DNA of 22,161 nucleotides from a virus: the IMG/VR virus record IMGVR_UViG_3300020172_000655, positions 1 through 22,161 of that record, one strand, 5' to 3'. The notes under the pieces are model-generated. The model did no database searches. It worked only from the letters and a program-made list of their open reading frames with translations, and had not been told where the DNA came from. Below, one piece after another: positions 14,287 to 22,161 of the stretch. A program made the translations under genes and the position numbers. Numbering within the stretch: the stretch's first letter is position 1; every line of letters starts with the position of its first letter.

Positions 14287-15733
14287 AACAAACTATAACG
14301 CTGAAATACAAAAATTATATCTGGAGATGTTTCTGTCAGACGCAGAAACATTTGTACGCTGTCAAAATATCTTTAATCCAGATAGCTTTGACAAACGATA
14401 TCAAGATTCTGCAAAATTTATCACAGAATATTTAGATCAATACAAAGTCATGCCTGAGGTCAGTATTGTCAATGCTGCCTGCGAATCTGATTTCCAAGCA
14501 GTGTCACTGCCCAAAGAAAATTATGATTGGTTAATGAACGAATTTGAAAATTTTGCACGGCATAAGGCACTAGAACGTGCAATCTTGCAAAGTGCCGATC
14601 TACTGGAGAAAGGTGAATACAATCCAGTTGAAAAGCTGATCAAGGATGCAATACAGATCAGTCTTAACAAAGACATGGGCACAGACTATTGGTTAGATCC
14701 TCGTGCTCGATTACTAAAACTTAAAGATAATAATGGTCAAATTTCAACTGGCTGGCTCACTGTTGATAAAAAATTATATGGTGGATTTAAACGCGGTGAA
14801 TTGAATATTTGGTGTGCTGGGTCAGGCGGAGGTAAGAGTTTGTTCCTAGCTAACCTAGGTGTTAACTTTTCTTTAGCAGGATTGAATGTAATCTACTTTA
14901 CCTTTGAACTTTCAGAAGAATTAGTAGGTATGCGTATTGACAGTATGTTAACCGATATTGCAGCCAAAGATATTTTTAAGAACCTTGACGATGTTGAAAT
15001 GAAGGTTAAATTAACAGGAAAGAGGGCAGGAGGAATCCAAATAAAATACATGCCTTCCGGTAAGAATTGTAACGATTTGAGGTCATATTTAAAAGAATAT
15101 CAGGTCAAAACAGGCAAAAAACCTGACATAATTTTAGTGGACTACTTAGACCTAATGATGCCACTAAGTGTTAAAGTTAGTCCTAGTGATCTGTTTGTTA
15201 AAGACAAATATGTTTCAGAAGAACTACGTAACTTGGCTATGGAAACACAGGCAGTTGTGGTAACAGCGGCACAGTTAAATCGTTCAGCAGTTGATGAAAT
15301 TGAGTTTGATCACAGTCACATCAGCGGAGGATTGAGTAAGATTCAAACCGCAGATAATGTTATTGGTATCTTTACTAGTAGACAAATGAAAGAACGTGGA
15401 CGTTATCAAATTCAGTTTATGAAGACACGTTCAAGTAGTGGGGTTGGACAAAAAGTTGACTTAGAATTTAATATAGATACACTAAAAATTGGTGATTTAG
15501 GTGAAGATGAAAGTCAGAGTTTTAACGGACAAAGAAGTGCTGCTAGTGCATCATTAATTGACGGGTTAAAGAAAACCAGTGTAGTAACTTCTACAAATAG
15601 TGTTATTGATTCAGATGGTGTAATACGTGATATTGATCCAGCGGCAGGATCAAACATACCTAAAAATAAAGTAAGTATCAAGCCTAGGGATATTCGCGAT
15701 ATGTTGAATAACTTAAATCCTGAGAAAGATTAA
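14279..15733 (+). CDS. 41: Replicative DnaB-family helicase gp41
   Basis: A 484-residue hexameric 5'-3' helicase that unwinds the phage fork and stimulates primase. The N-terminal helical domain (about 1-130) is followed by a RecA-type ATPase domain. Walker A is GSGGGKS (181-187), the catalytic Glu lies in TFELSEE (208-214), Walker B is ILVDYLD (285-291), and AAQLNRSAVDE plus KTRSSSG cover motif H3/H4 and the arginine-finger region. Length matches T4 gp41 (475). The Ser/Thr-rich tail (about 415-484) is variable, as expected for the loader/primase contact region. It begins inside the primase gene, so the two subunits are translationally coupled. It ends with a 4-base convergent overlap with the AlgH-like gene. 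Confidence 0.95.
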   Translation: MSKTNYNAEIQKLYLEMFLSDAETFVRCQNIFNPDSFDKRYQDSAKFITEYLDQYKVMPEVSIVNAACESDFQAVSLPKENYDWLMNEFENFARHKALERAILQSADLLEKGEYNPVEKLIKDAIQISLNKDMGTDYWLDPRARLLKLKDNNGQISTGWLTVDKKLYGGFKRGELNIWCAGSGGGKSLFLANLGVNFSLAGLNVIYFTFELSEELVGMRIDSMLTDIAAKDIFKNLDDVEMKVKLTGKRAGGIQIKYMPSGKNCNDLRSYLKEYQVKTGKKPDIILVDYLDLMMPLSVKVSPSDLFVKDKYVSEELRNLAMETQAVVVTAAQLNRSAVDEIEFDHSHISGGLSKIQTADNVIGIFTSRQMKERGRYQIQFMKTRSSSGVGQKVDLEFNIDTLKIGDLGEDESQSFNGQRSAASASLIDGLKKTSVVTSTNSVIDSDGVIRDIDPAAGSNIPKNKVSIKPRDIRDMLNNLNPEKD

Positions 15734-16290
15734 AGCCAAGTAGCTATCTTATTTTGAGCAACCAGTTCTATTCCTCGTTGCCATTGTTCTTCTTCTGTGA
15801 GGTTGAATACAGATTCTATCGTAGTAGGTGTGTTTAACCAACTAGTGTTTTGTTGCCAGGGCATTTCTCCTGCTAACTCTCCGTCTAATTGCCCGGGTCC
15901 CCAACCGCAGTGACCAACACAAGCTCGATAAAGTGCAGGGCCTACACCGTCTGCAATAGCAGCTAATATAGAAATATCATTGCTTATTCCGATATCTTCT
16001 GTAACTGCCATTGTAGTACTAGATCGCCAATCTAAACTGTGCAAAACAAATACCCTATGTGTATCTACAGGTCCGCCGATGTAAATTCTGTCTTGTTTGT
16101 TACTCATAATGCCCACACTCTGCATTATTTGATCAATGGTGGTTTTAGGTGCCGGTTTATTAACCATGAGTCCCCAGGCTCCGCCTGAGTGATGTTTGGA
16201 TAGTATTATTACACTCTTAGAAAAATACGGCTCTTCTAATTTAGGATGTGCTATAATAATATGTCCTGCTAGACTTTTGTTTCCCTTCAT
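15730..16290 (-). CDS. UPF0301 / AlgH (YqgE) family protein
   Basis: A 186-residue protein of the bacterial UPF0301 family. Segments typical of it are SLAGHIIIAHPKLEEPYFSKSVI (6-28), GAWGLMVNKP (37-46), YIGGPVDTHRVFVLHS (69-84) and YRACVGHCGWGPGQLDGEL near 121-139. AlgH was linked to alginate regulation in Pseudomonas, but its biochemical role is unsettled. Length is the usual one for the family. It is a probable host-derived accessory gene on the opposite strand from the replication genes. Upstream on the minus strand, ATTAAATA followed by five bases before the ATG is a weak late-promoter-like match (6 of 8). No Shine-Dalgarno sequence is visible. Confidence 0.9.
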   Translation of the reverse strand: MKGNKSLAGHIIIAHPKLEEPYFSKSVIILSKHHSGGAWGLMVNKPAPKTTIDQIMQSVGIMSNKQDRIYIGGPVDTHRVFVLHSLDWRSSTTMAVTEDIGISNDISILAAIADGVGPALYRACVGHCGWGPGQLDGELAGEMPWQQNTSWLNTPTTIESVFNLTEEEQWQRGIELVAQNKIATWL

Positions 16291-16305
16291 TAGTATATTT
16301 AATAA

Positions 16306-16313
16306 AATAAATA
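16306..16313 (+). promoter_or_regulatory. T4-type late promoter octamer (AATAAATA)
   Basis: AATAAATA, 7 of 8 matches to the late consensus, ends six bases before ATG 16320. The geometry copies that before the gene at 12157, so its transcript would also begin at about the start codon. It sits in the 29-bp divergent gap between the AlgH-like gene and the nucleotidyltransferase gene. Confidence 0.55.
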
Positions 16314-16319
16314 ACCAAT

Positions 16320-17006
16320 ATGAGCATGTTTGAGTTTACAGATCCTATTGAAATACACGATACGCTGAATCCTAAAATTTGGGACGGAGAGCACCTTCGT
16401 AATGACGTACAGGTTGCATTATTACGTATTGCTAAAGAATTTTACGAATTTCTAAATATTAATGTGCGTGTTGACGATGTAATAGTGTCAGGTAGTCAAG
16501 CCAATTATAATTACACGAAATACAGCGATTTAGATCTACATCTAATTGTGCCCTACAGTCAAGTAGAATGTGATGCTAGTGTTGCTGAATTATTTGACAC
16601 TAAACGTAAACTATGGAAAGAAGAACACGATATTACAGTAAACGGTGTTCCTGTAGAATTGTATGTTGAAGACATCGAAGAACCCGCAGTAAGCTCAACG
16701 TATTCCATAGTTAAAGATCAATGGATTAAAAAGCCCGAACAGACTAATGTAAAATACAACAGAGCTGATATTGAAGATTCTGTTAATGCTTGGGAAAGAT
16801 TGATCAAACATGCCGTTGAGCATAAAAATCTTTCTCTTTGTCTACAGCTCAAAGATCTACTAAAAAAATATAGAAAACTAGGATTAAAAAAATCTGGTGA
16901 GTTTGGCGTACCTAACCTAGTGTTTAAAAGTCTAAGAAATGACGGTGTAGTCGAACTGTTAATGACAACTATAAACCGTCTTAAAGATCAAGAACTAGGA
17001 ATTTAA
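16320..17006 (+). CDS. Polymerase-beta-fold nucleotidyltransferase
   Basis: A 228-residue protein with the minimal nucleotidyltransferase signature GSQANYNYTKYSDLDLHLIV (58-77): GS followed by Asp70-x-Asp72. A third acidic residue is probably Glu113 in PVELYVED. A helical C-terminal part (about 145-228) follows. Family members transfer nucleotides to proteins, RNA or small molecules, or act as toxins (MNT/HEPN systems); the substrate here is unknown. It probably has its own late promoter at 16306-16313 and no Shine-Dalgarno sequence. Its 3' end overlaps the convergent glycosyltransferase-like gene by 4 bases. No HEPN partner gene lies next to it. Confidence 0.8.
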   Translation: MSMFEFTDPIEIHDTLNPKIWDGEHLRNDVQVALLRIAKEFYEFLNINVRVDDVIVSGSQANYNYTKYSDLDLHLIVPYSQVECDASVAELFDTKRKLWKEEHDITVNGVPVELYVEDIEEPAVSSTYSIVKDQWIKKPEQTNVKYNRADIEDSVNAWERLIKHAVEHKNLSLCLQLKDLLKKYRKLGLKKSGEFGVPNLVFKSLRNDGVVELLMTTINRLKDQELGI

Positions 17007-17800
17007 AAATAACTTACATTGATCCGATAAGGATACAAGAATTCGTTATTTTCTTTAGTTTCATTTTTACGCAATTCAATTCTGCTAGTCTTACCTAAAC
17101 AGATACTGGCCATAGTACCTGGCATACTTTGATTTCCAATAAACAAATCACAGCCTGCTAACACTCTAGAAAGATGTAGCATGTCCTCAGTATGATAATA
17201 ATTAACTTCGCATTTATAAAGGTCTTCGAACCAGGCGTGTTCTGATTCATGTCCAACAAATACACACTGGTCAGCTAGACCCATATCAATCCATTCTTTC
17301 CATTGCGGATTATATACCGGGGCACCGTCGAGGTATTTTTCATTGCGACTAATTACCACAGGGCGATTAGGAATGCGTATAGGATCTTTACATTCTAACC
17401 AGGCACGTTGTTGTAGGGCTTCAAAGTTTGCCTCCATATCAATACCTTGGCTAGCAGCATATTGGTTAGTAAAGTTTCTTGGCCATACACCGCCGGCACT
17501 GTGATGTCTACAGACTTCTTCAAATTCGTGTGTTACCTGCTCACCTTTCCACACTTGAAAACTCTTGATAAAACTTTGATCTTTCATCAATGGCTCGATC
17601 ATATCATAGTCTTTTTGTGTCATGCGTCCACTGTGGATACCTGCATTAGGCCATCCAAGTTTTTCTTGAATCATACGATCCATATTGTTTAGACGTAGAT
17701 AGAAATCTCCGCCGCCTAGAATTTTAACAATACAAAGACTAGTAAGAACATCGCCCAGTGTACCGGAGTGAGTAAAAGAAAGATTAGAAGTAGTGAACAT
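17003..17800 (-). CDS. GT9-like (heptosyltransferase-fold) glycosyltransferase, copy 2
   Basis: A 265-residue protein paralogous to the gene directly upstream. The N-terminal FTHSGTLGDVLTSLCIVKIL followed by GGGDFYLRLNNMDRM resembles the RxGxxGDxxxxxP-type nucleotide-sugar loop of GT9 ADP-heptose transferases. The C-terminal LSRVLAGCDLFIGNQSMPGTMASICLGK resembles the GT9 donor-site block ending in a conserved helix. I prefer ATG 17800 to ATG 17824, because the paralogue starts near this point and the extra residues come from DNA encoding the upstream paralogue's conserved C-terminus. The overlap with that gene is then 17 bases. Both proteins end in a similar RxNVxYF motif. Donor and acceptor are unknown; ADP-heptose is a reasoned guess. 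Confidence 0.7.
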   Translation of the reverse strand: MFTTSNLSFTHSGTLGDVLTSLCIVKILGGGDFYLRLNNMDRMIQEKLGWPNAGIHSGRMTQKDYDMIEPLMKDQSFIKSFQVWKGEQVTHEFEEVCRHHSAGGVWPRNFTNQYAASQGIDMEANFEALQQRAWLECKDPIRIPNRPVVISRNEKYLDGAPVYNPQWKEWIDMGLADQCVFVGHESEHAWFEDLYKCEVNYYHTEDMLHLSRVLAGCDLFIGNQSMPGTMASICLGKTSRIELRKNETKENNEFLYPYRINVSYF

Positions 17801-18551
17801 TTGATCTAATAAAATAACATTCATTTCTGCTTAGTGGCAGATCTTTGCGGCATTCACAAAAAGTAGTTTTACCTAGGCCAATTGCAAGACTTAGACACAT
17901 ACTTTGACTGCCAATAAACTGTTCCGCACCTGCAATAACACGGGCAACATCTAAAATGTTTTCAGTTTTGTAGTGAGGAATTTTTATGTCTAGGCTTTGT
18001 TCAAACCAAGCATGTTCATCTTCTTTGCCCACATAGACTGCGGTTTCTGTGAGTCCACGTTTTAGAAACTCTCTCCATCCTTTGATTTCTGGATCGCAGC
18101 CGTAGAGGTGTCGATTAACACGATTGACCACTACAGGTCGTCCCGGAATACGAATAGGATCTGCAACTTCTAACCAAGGAGTCAACATAAATTCCTTGTA
18201 ATTTTTATAGAAATCTATTCCTAGTGCGGCAGCATAACTGTAGGCATAGTTACCGTTTTGTTGAACAATAGTAAAGCCTGCTTCTTCTAGCTGATGATCA
18301 ATCTGTTCACCGTTATAGACATTAAAGCTGTTAATATATGGAAGACTTTCCATAAATGGTTTAAGAATATCGAATTGACGTTGCGTCATTTCTCCAGTAT
18401 GATCACCTGCCGAACCTGCACCTAGTACACGTTTAGCCATACGGTCCATATCGTTGAGTCTTAGATAGAAGTCGCCACCTCCTAGATGTTTTACCATCGC
18501 TAGCGAATAAATTAGGTCACCAAAGGTTCCTGAATGAGAGAATTTTAACAT
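17784..18551 (-). CDS. GT9-like (heptosyltransferase-fold) glycosyltransferase, copy 1
   Basis: A 255-residue protein starting MLKFSHSGTFGDLIYSLAMV, then GGGDFYLRLNDMDRM. As in its tandem paralogue, the HSGTFGD loop matches the donor loop of GT9 heptosyltransferases, and VARVIAGAEQFIGSQSMCLS with IGLGK matches their C-terminal donor-binding block. A shared central DPIRIPGRPVVVNR and AVYVGKEDEHAWFE complete a two-domain GT-B-like layout at somewhat below usual GT9 length. The start codon lies in the 3' arm of a perfect 14-bp hairpin, and there is no Shine-Dalgarno sequence. It follows the collagen-like fibre gene on the same strand by 48 bases, suggesting modification of that fibre (inference). 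Confidence 0.72.
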   Translation of the reverse strand: MLKFSHSGTFGDLIYSLAMVKHLGGGDFYLRLNDMDRMAKRVLGAGSAGDHTGEMTQRQFDILKPFMESLPYINSFNVYNGEQIDHQLEEAGFTIVQQNGNYAYSYAAALGIDFYKNYKEFMLTPWLEVADPIRIPGRPVVVNRVNRHLYGCDPEIKGWREFLKRGLTETAVYVGKEDEHAWFEQSLDIKIPHYKTENILDVARVIAGAEQFIGSQSMCLSLAIGLGKTTFCECRKDLPLSRNECYFIRSNVHYF

Positions 18552-18586
18552 AGTGTTGTAAGTTTAACATATTTACAACACTATGT
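18548..18586 (-). promoter_or_regulatory. 14-bp perfect hairpin burying a start codon
   Basis: The arms ACATAGTGTTGTAA (18548-18561) and TTACAACACTATGT (18573-18586) are exact reverse complements around an 11-base loop. In the minus-strand transcript, the ATG of the glycosyltransferase gene (18551) is paired in the 3' arm. A T-tract does not follow, so it is not a standard intrinsic terminator. It may attenuate translation, act as an RNA-processing site between fibre and transferase messages, or serve as a protein operator. Confidence 0.65.
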
Positions 18587-18599
18587 CTAGAGAGGAAAA

Positions 18600-21500
18600 T
18601 TATCCGAACGTTGATGTTGATGCTAGTACAACTGTAGAAGTAGCTGTGCCTAATTGTAATAGTTTAAATTGTACTAAATCAATTTTTCCTGGATTACCGA
18701 CATGAGCTCCATTGTTTTGCCAATTTACATCCGAAGTAACACCGTTAATAGAAAATCCAGTAATAGTTCTAGCAGTAGCAGTTTGATGAACAAATACATT
18801 AACATACTTGGTTATTCCAGAAGCTGTATTAATATAATTATAGATACCAACTACAAAGTTAGCGTTTGGTCTAAATATTGAGGTATCATCTCCGGAATCA
18901 TTCCAATCTATAAAAACTGTAGAGGTTGTATTTGTCTGAGTACCGTGACCCGTTAGATACTTATTGAAGAAAATACCACCACTGTCATTTATGAAGTCTC
19001 CTCTTTGATATATATTTCCAAATACACCTATACCCCCTTGAACTACTACTGCTCCAGTACTTGTAGAAGTGGAATTTGATCCCTGTACTAGCATTCCACT
19101 TCTAGCAGTTACTATTCCTCCCTGCACTGTTAGGCCTGTGCTCATGGTAGCAGTACCAATAAAACTAGAAGTTGAACTTACTAGTATATCAGTATTAACA
19201 ATTAAATTTTTACCAATATATGCACCACCGGCTAGTTGTAGGGCACCAGTAACGCCGTTGTTTAATGCGGCATCTGCATTAGTTGAGGTAAAAATACCAA
19301 CATATGGAAACTGTAGTAAGCCGGTTGCGCCGGTTGCGCCTGTGGATCCGACATTTCCTCCTACACCTTGTATACCTGTAGCACCAGTAGTTCCCGGAAC
19401 ACCTGTCTGCCCTGTAGCACCAGTAGCACCTGTGCCTCCTATTGGTCCAGTGGCACCAGTGGCACCAGTTGAACCTGTAGTACCTTGAATACCAGTAGCA
19501 CCAGTACCGCCAACAGCACCAGTAGCACCTGACCCAGTAGCACCAACTGGTCCAGTACTACCTGTAGCACCAGTACCGCCCATAGCACCTGTGGCACCGT
19601 CGTAGCCAGTTGCACCAGTTGCACCTTGAGCCCCTGTAGCACCTCCAATACCAGTAGCACCTTGTGATCCTGTAGCACCAGTTGCACCAGATCCAGTTAA
19701 TCCTGTAGCACCATCTAATCCTGTAGCACCTGTTGGGCCTGTAGCACCTGTACCTCCTGTTGGACCGCTTGGACCAGTTGCTCCTGTAGATCCTGTAGCA
19801 CCTGTTGATCCTGTTGATCCTGTAGCCCCAATAGGTCCTGTAGCACCTGTAGATCCCTGTTGTCCGGTAGCACCTGGAACATTACTTACGCCTGTAGCAC
19901 CCGATGGTCCTGTAGCACCGGTAGCACCTGCTGCCCCAGTTGATCCAGTTTCACCTTGATTTCCTTGATTTCCTTGAATGCCCGTTGCACCTGTTGCACC
20001 AGCACCTGTTGCGCCAGTTGGTCCTGTAGCTCCCGCAGCACCTGTAGCACCATCTTGCCCTACTGCGCCGGTTGCACCAGCGCCAGTGGCGCCTTGAGGA
20101 CCTGTAGCGCCGGTTGCACCTGTAGCACCTGTAGCACCAGCACCCGTAGAACCTTGAGGACCTGTGGCGCCTGTGGCTCCAATATTACCAGTGGCACCAG
20201 TGGCACCTGCACCTGTGGCTCCCTGAGAACCTGTTGCACCTGTTGCACCGTCGGCACCTGCATTACCTGTAGCACCTGTAGCGCCGGCGCCAGTAGCACC
20301 TTGATTTCCTGTGGCACCTGTGGCACCTGTACTACCTTGATTTCCTGTGGCTCCTGTGGCACCTGCACCAGTAGCACCTGCAGGTCCTGTTGCGCCTGTT
20401 GCGCCAGTAGCACCTGTACTACCAATATTACCTGTAGCACCTGTCGACCCAGTAGCACCTATATTGCCTGTTGCGCCAGTGGCACCTGTGGCTCCAATAT
20501 CTCCTATAGCACCTGTAGCACCTGCACCTGTGGCTCCCTGCGGACCAGTAGCACCTGTACTGCCTGTAGTTCCTTGTACACCTGTGGCACCTGAGCCTGT
20601 AGCACCAGTTAAACCTGTAGCACCTTGAGCACCTGTTGATCCTTGGAAACCGGTAGCACCAGTCGAACCGGTAGCACCAGTTGAACCAGTAAATCCTGTT
20701 GCGCCTGTACTACCTGTTGCGCCTGTAGTTCCAATAGGACCTGTTGCACCGCCCGGAGTTCCTGGAATACCCTGTGGTCCTGTAGCACCAGTAGTTCCTG
20801 TTCTTCCTGTTGCACCGGTACCACCTGTTGCACCATTTCCGCCAACCGGTCCTTGAGGTCCAGTGGCACCTGTTGAGCCAGTAGCGCCTGCGCCAGTGGC
20901 TCCTTGATATCCTTGATATCCTATTGGTCCAAGAGGGCCTGTTGCTCCTGTTGAACCTGGTCCACCTGTAACACCAGTGGCACCGGATGGTCCAGTAGCA
21001 CCAGTACTGCCCAAATCTGCTGTAGCCACAACAAACCAAGTTGTTGTAGTTAAGGCCAATCCCTGTGTTCTATCCACTGCCACCGTAATACTGTTGGTAA
21101 CAGTGTCGATTACTGTGATCTGGCCTTCTACCCAATCATTAACAGGAACAATACTTTGATAATTCTTTGCACGTACACGCTGACCTAAAATCAGTGCTGT
21201 TTGGTCATTTAAAACAAATGTCTTATTACCTGTATTAATTGTATGACTGCTGGTACTGTAACTACCTAGTCCTAGGCCTGTGGCACCGGTTGCACCTGTT
21301 TCACCTTGTATACCAGTGGCGCCGTCGAGGCCGTTGTCACCAGCTTCACCAGTAGCGCCAACTACGCCACCGCTGACACTGACTATGCCTGATCCGTCAA
21401 TAGTCAGTCCGCTGCCAATAATAACACCGCCAAGCGTTGAAGTAGTTGCTGAACTTAAACTTAATACTTGGCCAGAAATTTCTAATCCACCGCCAACTCG

Positions 21501-22161
21501 TATAATACCTGCTGTGCTAGTAGTGGCAGTGTTTAGAGAAACTACAATTGTTGAAGTATCAACACTGACCACACCTGCTGCAACTTGAAGTCCATCTCCA
21601 ACTTGCATGATACCTGCTGTAACTGCACTGGCAACTGGAATATTAATTAGATCGTTAAAATCACCAGTGACTGCAACACCACTGAGTGTTTGTTGACTTT
21701 GATCAATCTTACGATCAATCAAATCTGAGAATGTGTAGTTGATACCATCAACACTGGAAATTTCAATGCCGTAGGTTCCCACAAAATCACTACGCATTAC
21801 ACCGCTCGTTAGATTGGGCAATAGGGTAGCATTGGTAACACTGCTGATATCTGAGAATGTCACTGTGGTAGCAGTGGATAAAATATCTACATACAGTCTA
21901 AGGCTACTGTATTGATCAATTGGAAATTCACGAAGTTGTACTGTGATGTTGCCCGCAGTTTCTAAGTAGTGTACTGGTGCGTCTGTAAAACTAACTAGAA
22001 CTGTGCCTGTAACTGAGGCTCTTCTAAATAGTCTCTGAGTCCAGTCTGCTAGTTGAACTTCACGTATTTCTGCACCAACCATGTAGTTTTGATAGTCGTC
22101 TGCATTTTCTGCACGAGTAGTGCTGGTTGTACCTTTGAGCAAGGTTGTACCGTCAATTTGA
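18600..22161 (-). CDS. Collagen-like tail fibre protein (partial at N-terminus)
   Basis: A minus-strand reading frame open to the right edge of the window; the codons before 22142 (QIDGTT) fit the protein, so the true start lies outside. At least 1186 residues are present. Counting from the codon at 22142, the layout is a globular N-terminal part with short repeats of the type [11 protein letters not shown] / [11 protein letters not shown] (1-261), a short Gly-X-Y block (262-290), a beta domain (about 291-377), a collagen-like block of about 564 residues (378-941) dominated by Gly-Ala-Thr, and a 239-residue C-terminal beta-rich head (942-1180). Such proteins form trimeric fibres used for host recognition. 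Thr in the Y position is a possible glycosylation site. The two GT9-like genes follow downstream. Confidence 0.88.
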   Translation of the reverse strand, partial: QIDGTTLLKGTTSTTRAENADDYQNYMVGAEIREVQLADWTQRLFRRASVTGTVLVSFTDAPVHYLETAGNITVQLREFPIDQYSSLRLYVDILSTATTVTFSDISSVTNATLLPNLTSGVMRSDFVGTYGIEISSVDGINYTFSDLIDRKIDQSQQTLSGVAVTGDFNDLINIPVASAVTAGIMQVGDGLQVAAGVVSVDTSTIVVSLNTATTSTAGIIRVGGGLEISGQVLSLSSATTSTLGGVIIGSGLTIDGSGIVSVSGGVVGATGEAGDNGLDGATGIQGETGATGATGLGLGSYSTSSHTINTGNKTFVLNDQTALILGQRVRAKNYQSIVPVNDWVEGQITVIDTVTNSITVAVDRTQGLALTTTTWFVVATADLGSTGATGPSGATGVTGGPGSTGATGPLGPIGYQGYQGATGAGATGSTGATGPQGPVGGNGATGGTGATGRTGTTGATGPQGIPGTPGGATGPIGTTGATGSTGATGFTGSTGATGSTGATGFQGSTGAQGATGLTGATGSGATGVQGTTGSTGATGPQGATGAGATGAIGDIGATGATGATGNIGATGSTGATGNIGSTGATGATGATGPAGATGAGATGATGNQGSTGATGATGNQGATGAGATGATGNAGADGATGATGSQGATGAGATGATGNIGATGATGPQGSTGAGATGATGATGATGPQGATGAGATGAVGQDGATGAAGATGPTGATGAGATGATGIQGNQGNQGETGSTGAAGATGATGPSGATGVSNVPGATGQQGSTGATGPIGATGSTGSTGATGSTGATGPSGPTGGTGATGPTGATGLDGATGLTGSGATGATGSQGATGIGGATGAQGATGATGYDGATGAMGGTGATGSTGPVGATGSGATGAVGGTGATGIQGTTGSTGATGATGPIGGTGATGATGQTGVPGTTGATGIQGVGGNVGSTGATGATGLLQFPYVGIFTSTNADAALNNGVTGALQLAGGAYIGKNLIVNTDILVSSTSSFIGTATMSTGLTVQGGIVTARSGMLVQGSNSTSTSTGAVVVQGGIGVFGNIYQRGDFINDSGGIFFNKYLTGHGTQTNTTSTVFIDWNDSGDDTSIFRPNANFVVGIYNYINTASGITKYVNVFVHQTATARTITGFSINGVTSDVNWQNNGAHVGNPGKIDLVQFKLLQLGTATSTVVLASTSTFG
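19320..21011 (-). repeat. Tandem 9-bp-type repeats encoding the collagen-like shaft
   Basis: About 1.7 kb of degenerate tandem repeats built on Gly-X-Y triplet pairs (commonly Gly-Ala-Thr, read on the minus strand). Around eleven sites have a Gly-X-Gly step where one residue is missing, for example GATGAGATG and GATGSGATG. The larger unit [13 protein letters not shown] recurs, which points to duplication of blocks within the shaft. The repeats create long open frames on the other strand and frames that are not genes, and they are prone to recombination and assembly error. Confidence 0.9.

Noticed and set aside
16320-17006. Toxin-antitoxin (MNT/HEPN) assignment
   Set aside because: The nucleotidyltransferase signature is clear, but no HEPN-type helical partner with its RxxxxH motif is adjacent.
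17211-17218. Minus-strand TATAAATG as a late promoter
   Set aside because: It mismatches the strongly conserved last base and lies in the middle of a glycosyltransferase-like coding region with no gene start downstream.
19956-20594. Long plus-strand Cys/Ser/Thr-rich reading frame and others nearby (19069-19488, 20347-20628)
   Set aside because: They are complementary readings of the collagen-like repeats of the minus-strand fibre gene; composition is set by the repeat, and no start signals or family resemblance exist.
19320-21011. Repeat array that might suggest CRISPR or variable-number tandem repeats outside genes
   Set aside because: Repeats are in frame, degenerate and encode Gly-X-Y triplets; there are no unique spacers between conserved repeats.

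Overview
The window is about 22.2 kb of AT-rich, densely packed DNA that reads as part of a T4-like (myovirus-type) phage genome. It encodes recognisable T4-family replication and recombination proteins: gp32 single-stranded DNA-binding protein, UvsX recombinase, UvsY mediator, UvsW helicase, gp61 primase and gp41 helicase. It also carries T4-type late-promoter octamers (NATAAATA) and a long collagen-like tail-fibre gene. Genome style and several small conserved families resemble marine T4-like phages of cyanobacteria and alphaproteobacteria. No photosynthesis gene is present, so an alphaproteobacterial or other heterotrophic marine host is a guess. I saw no tRNA, integrase, insertion sequence, CRISPR array or attachment site.

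Layout. (1) 11-2038: an unrecognised acidic protein and an FkbM-type methyltransferase, with a hairpin between them. (2) 2039-2175: the longest gap, holding a sigma70-like promoter, an intrinsic terminator, a late-promoter octamer and a possible H-type pseudoknot in the gp32 leader. (3) 2176-11776: one long plus-strand run with start/stop overlaps: gp32, uvsX, a small acidic protein, uvsY, a HARP-like protein, uvsW, several small conserved phage proteins, a zinc-finger protein, a cupin, a split and order-reversed HldE pair (nucleotidyltransferase then kinase), and a 195-residue DnaE-like mini protein. (4) 11757-13269: a minus-strand small protein and a divergent plus-strand baseplate/fibre-like gene, separated by face-to-face late promoters. 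(5) 13279-15733: primase and replicative helicase. (6) 15730-17006: a minus-strand AlgH/UPF0301 protein and a plus-strand nucleotidyltransferase-fold protein. (7) 17003-22161, minus strand: two tandem GT9-like glycosyltransferase paralogues downstream of a collagen-like fibre gene that runs off the right edge.

How it fits together. The centre is a recombination-dependent replication module. UvsX and UvsY start strands on gp32-coated DNA, UvsW and perhaps the HARP-like protein remodel forks, and gp41/gp61 unwind and prime. Around it lies a set of sugar genes: heptose kinase and nucleotidyltransferase domains, a cupin, two heptosyltransferase-like proteins and an FkbM methyltransferase. These suggest the phage makes and transfers an activated heptose-like sugar. 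The adjacent threonine-rich collagen-like fibre is an attractive but unproven acceptor.

The observations most worth following up are the compressed DnaE-like protein that keeps the polymerase catalytic aspartates, the heptose/glycosyltransferase/fibre grouping, the HARP-like plus UvsW gene pair, the gp32 leader pseudoknot, the late promoters placed so close to ATG that their mRNAs would be leaderless, and a 14-bp hairpin that buries a glycosyltransferase start codon.
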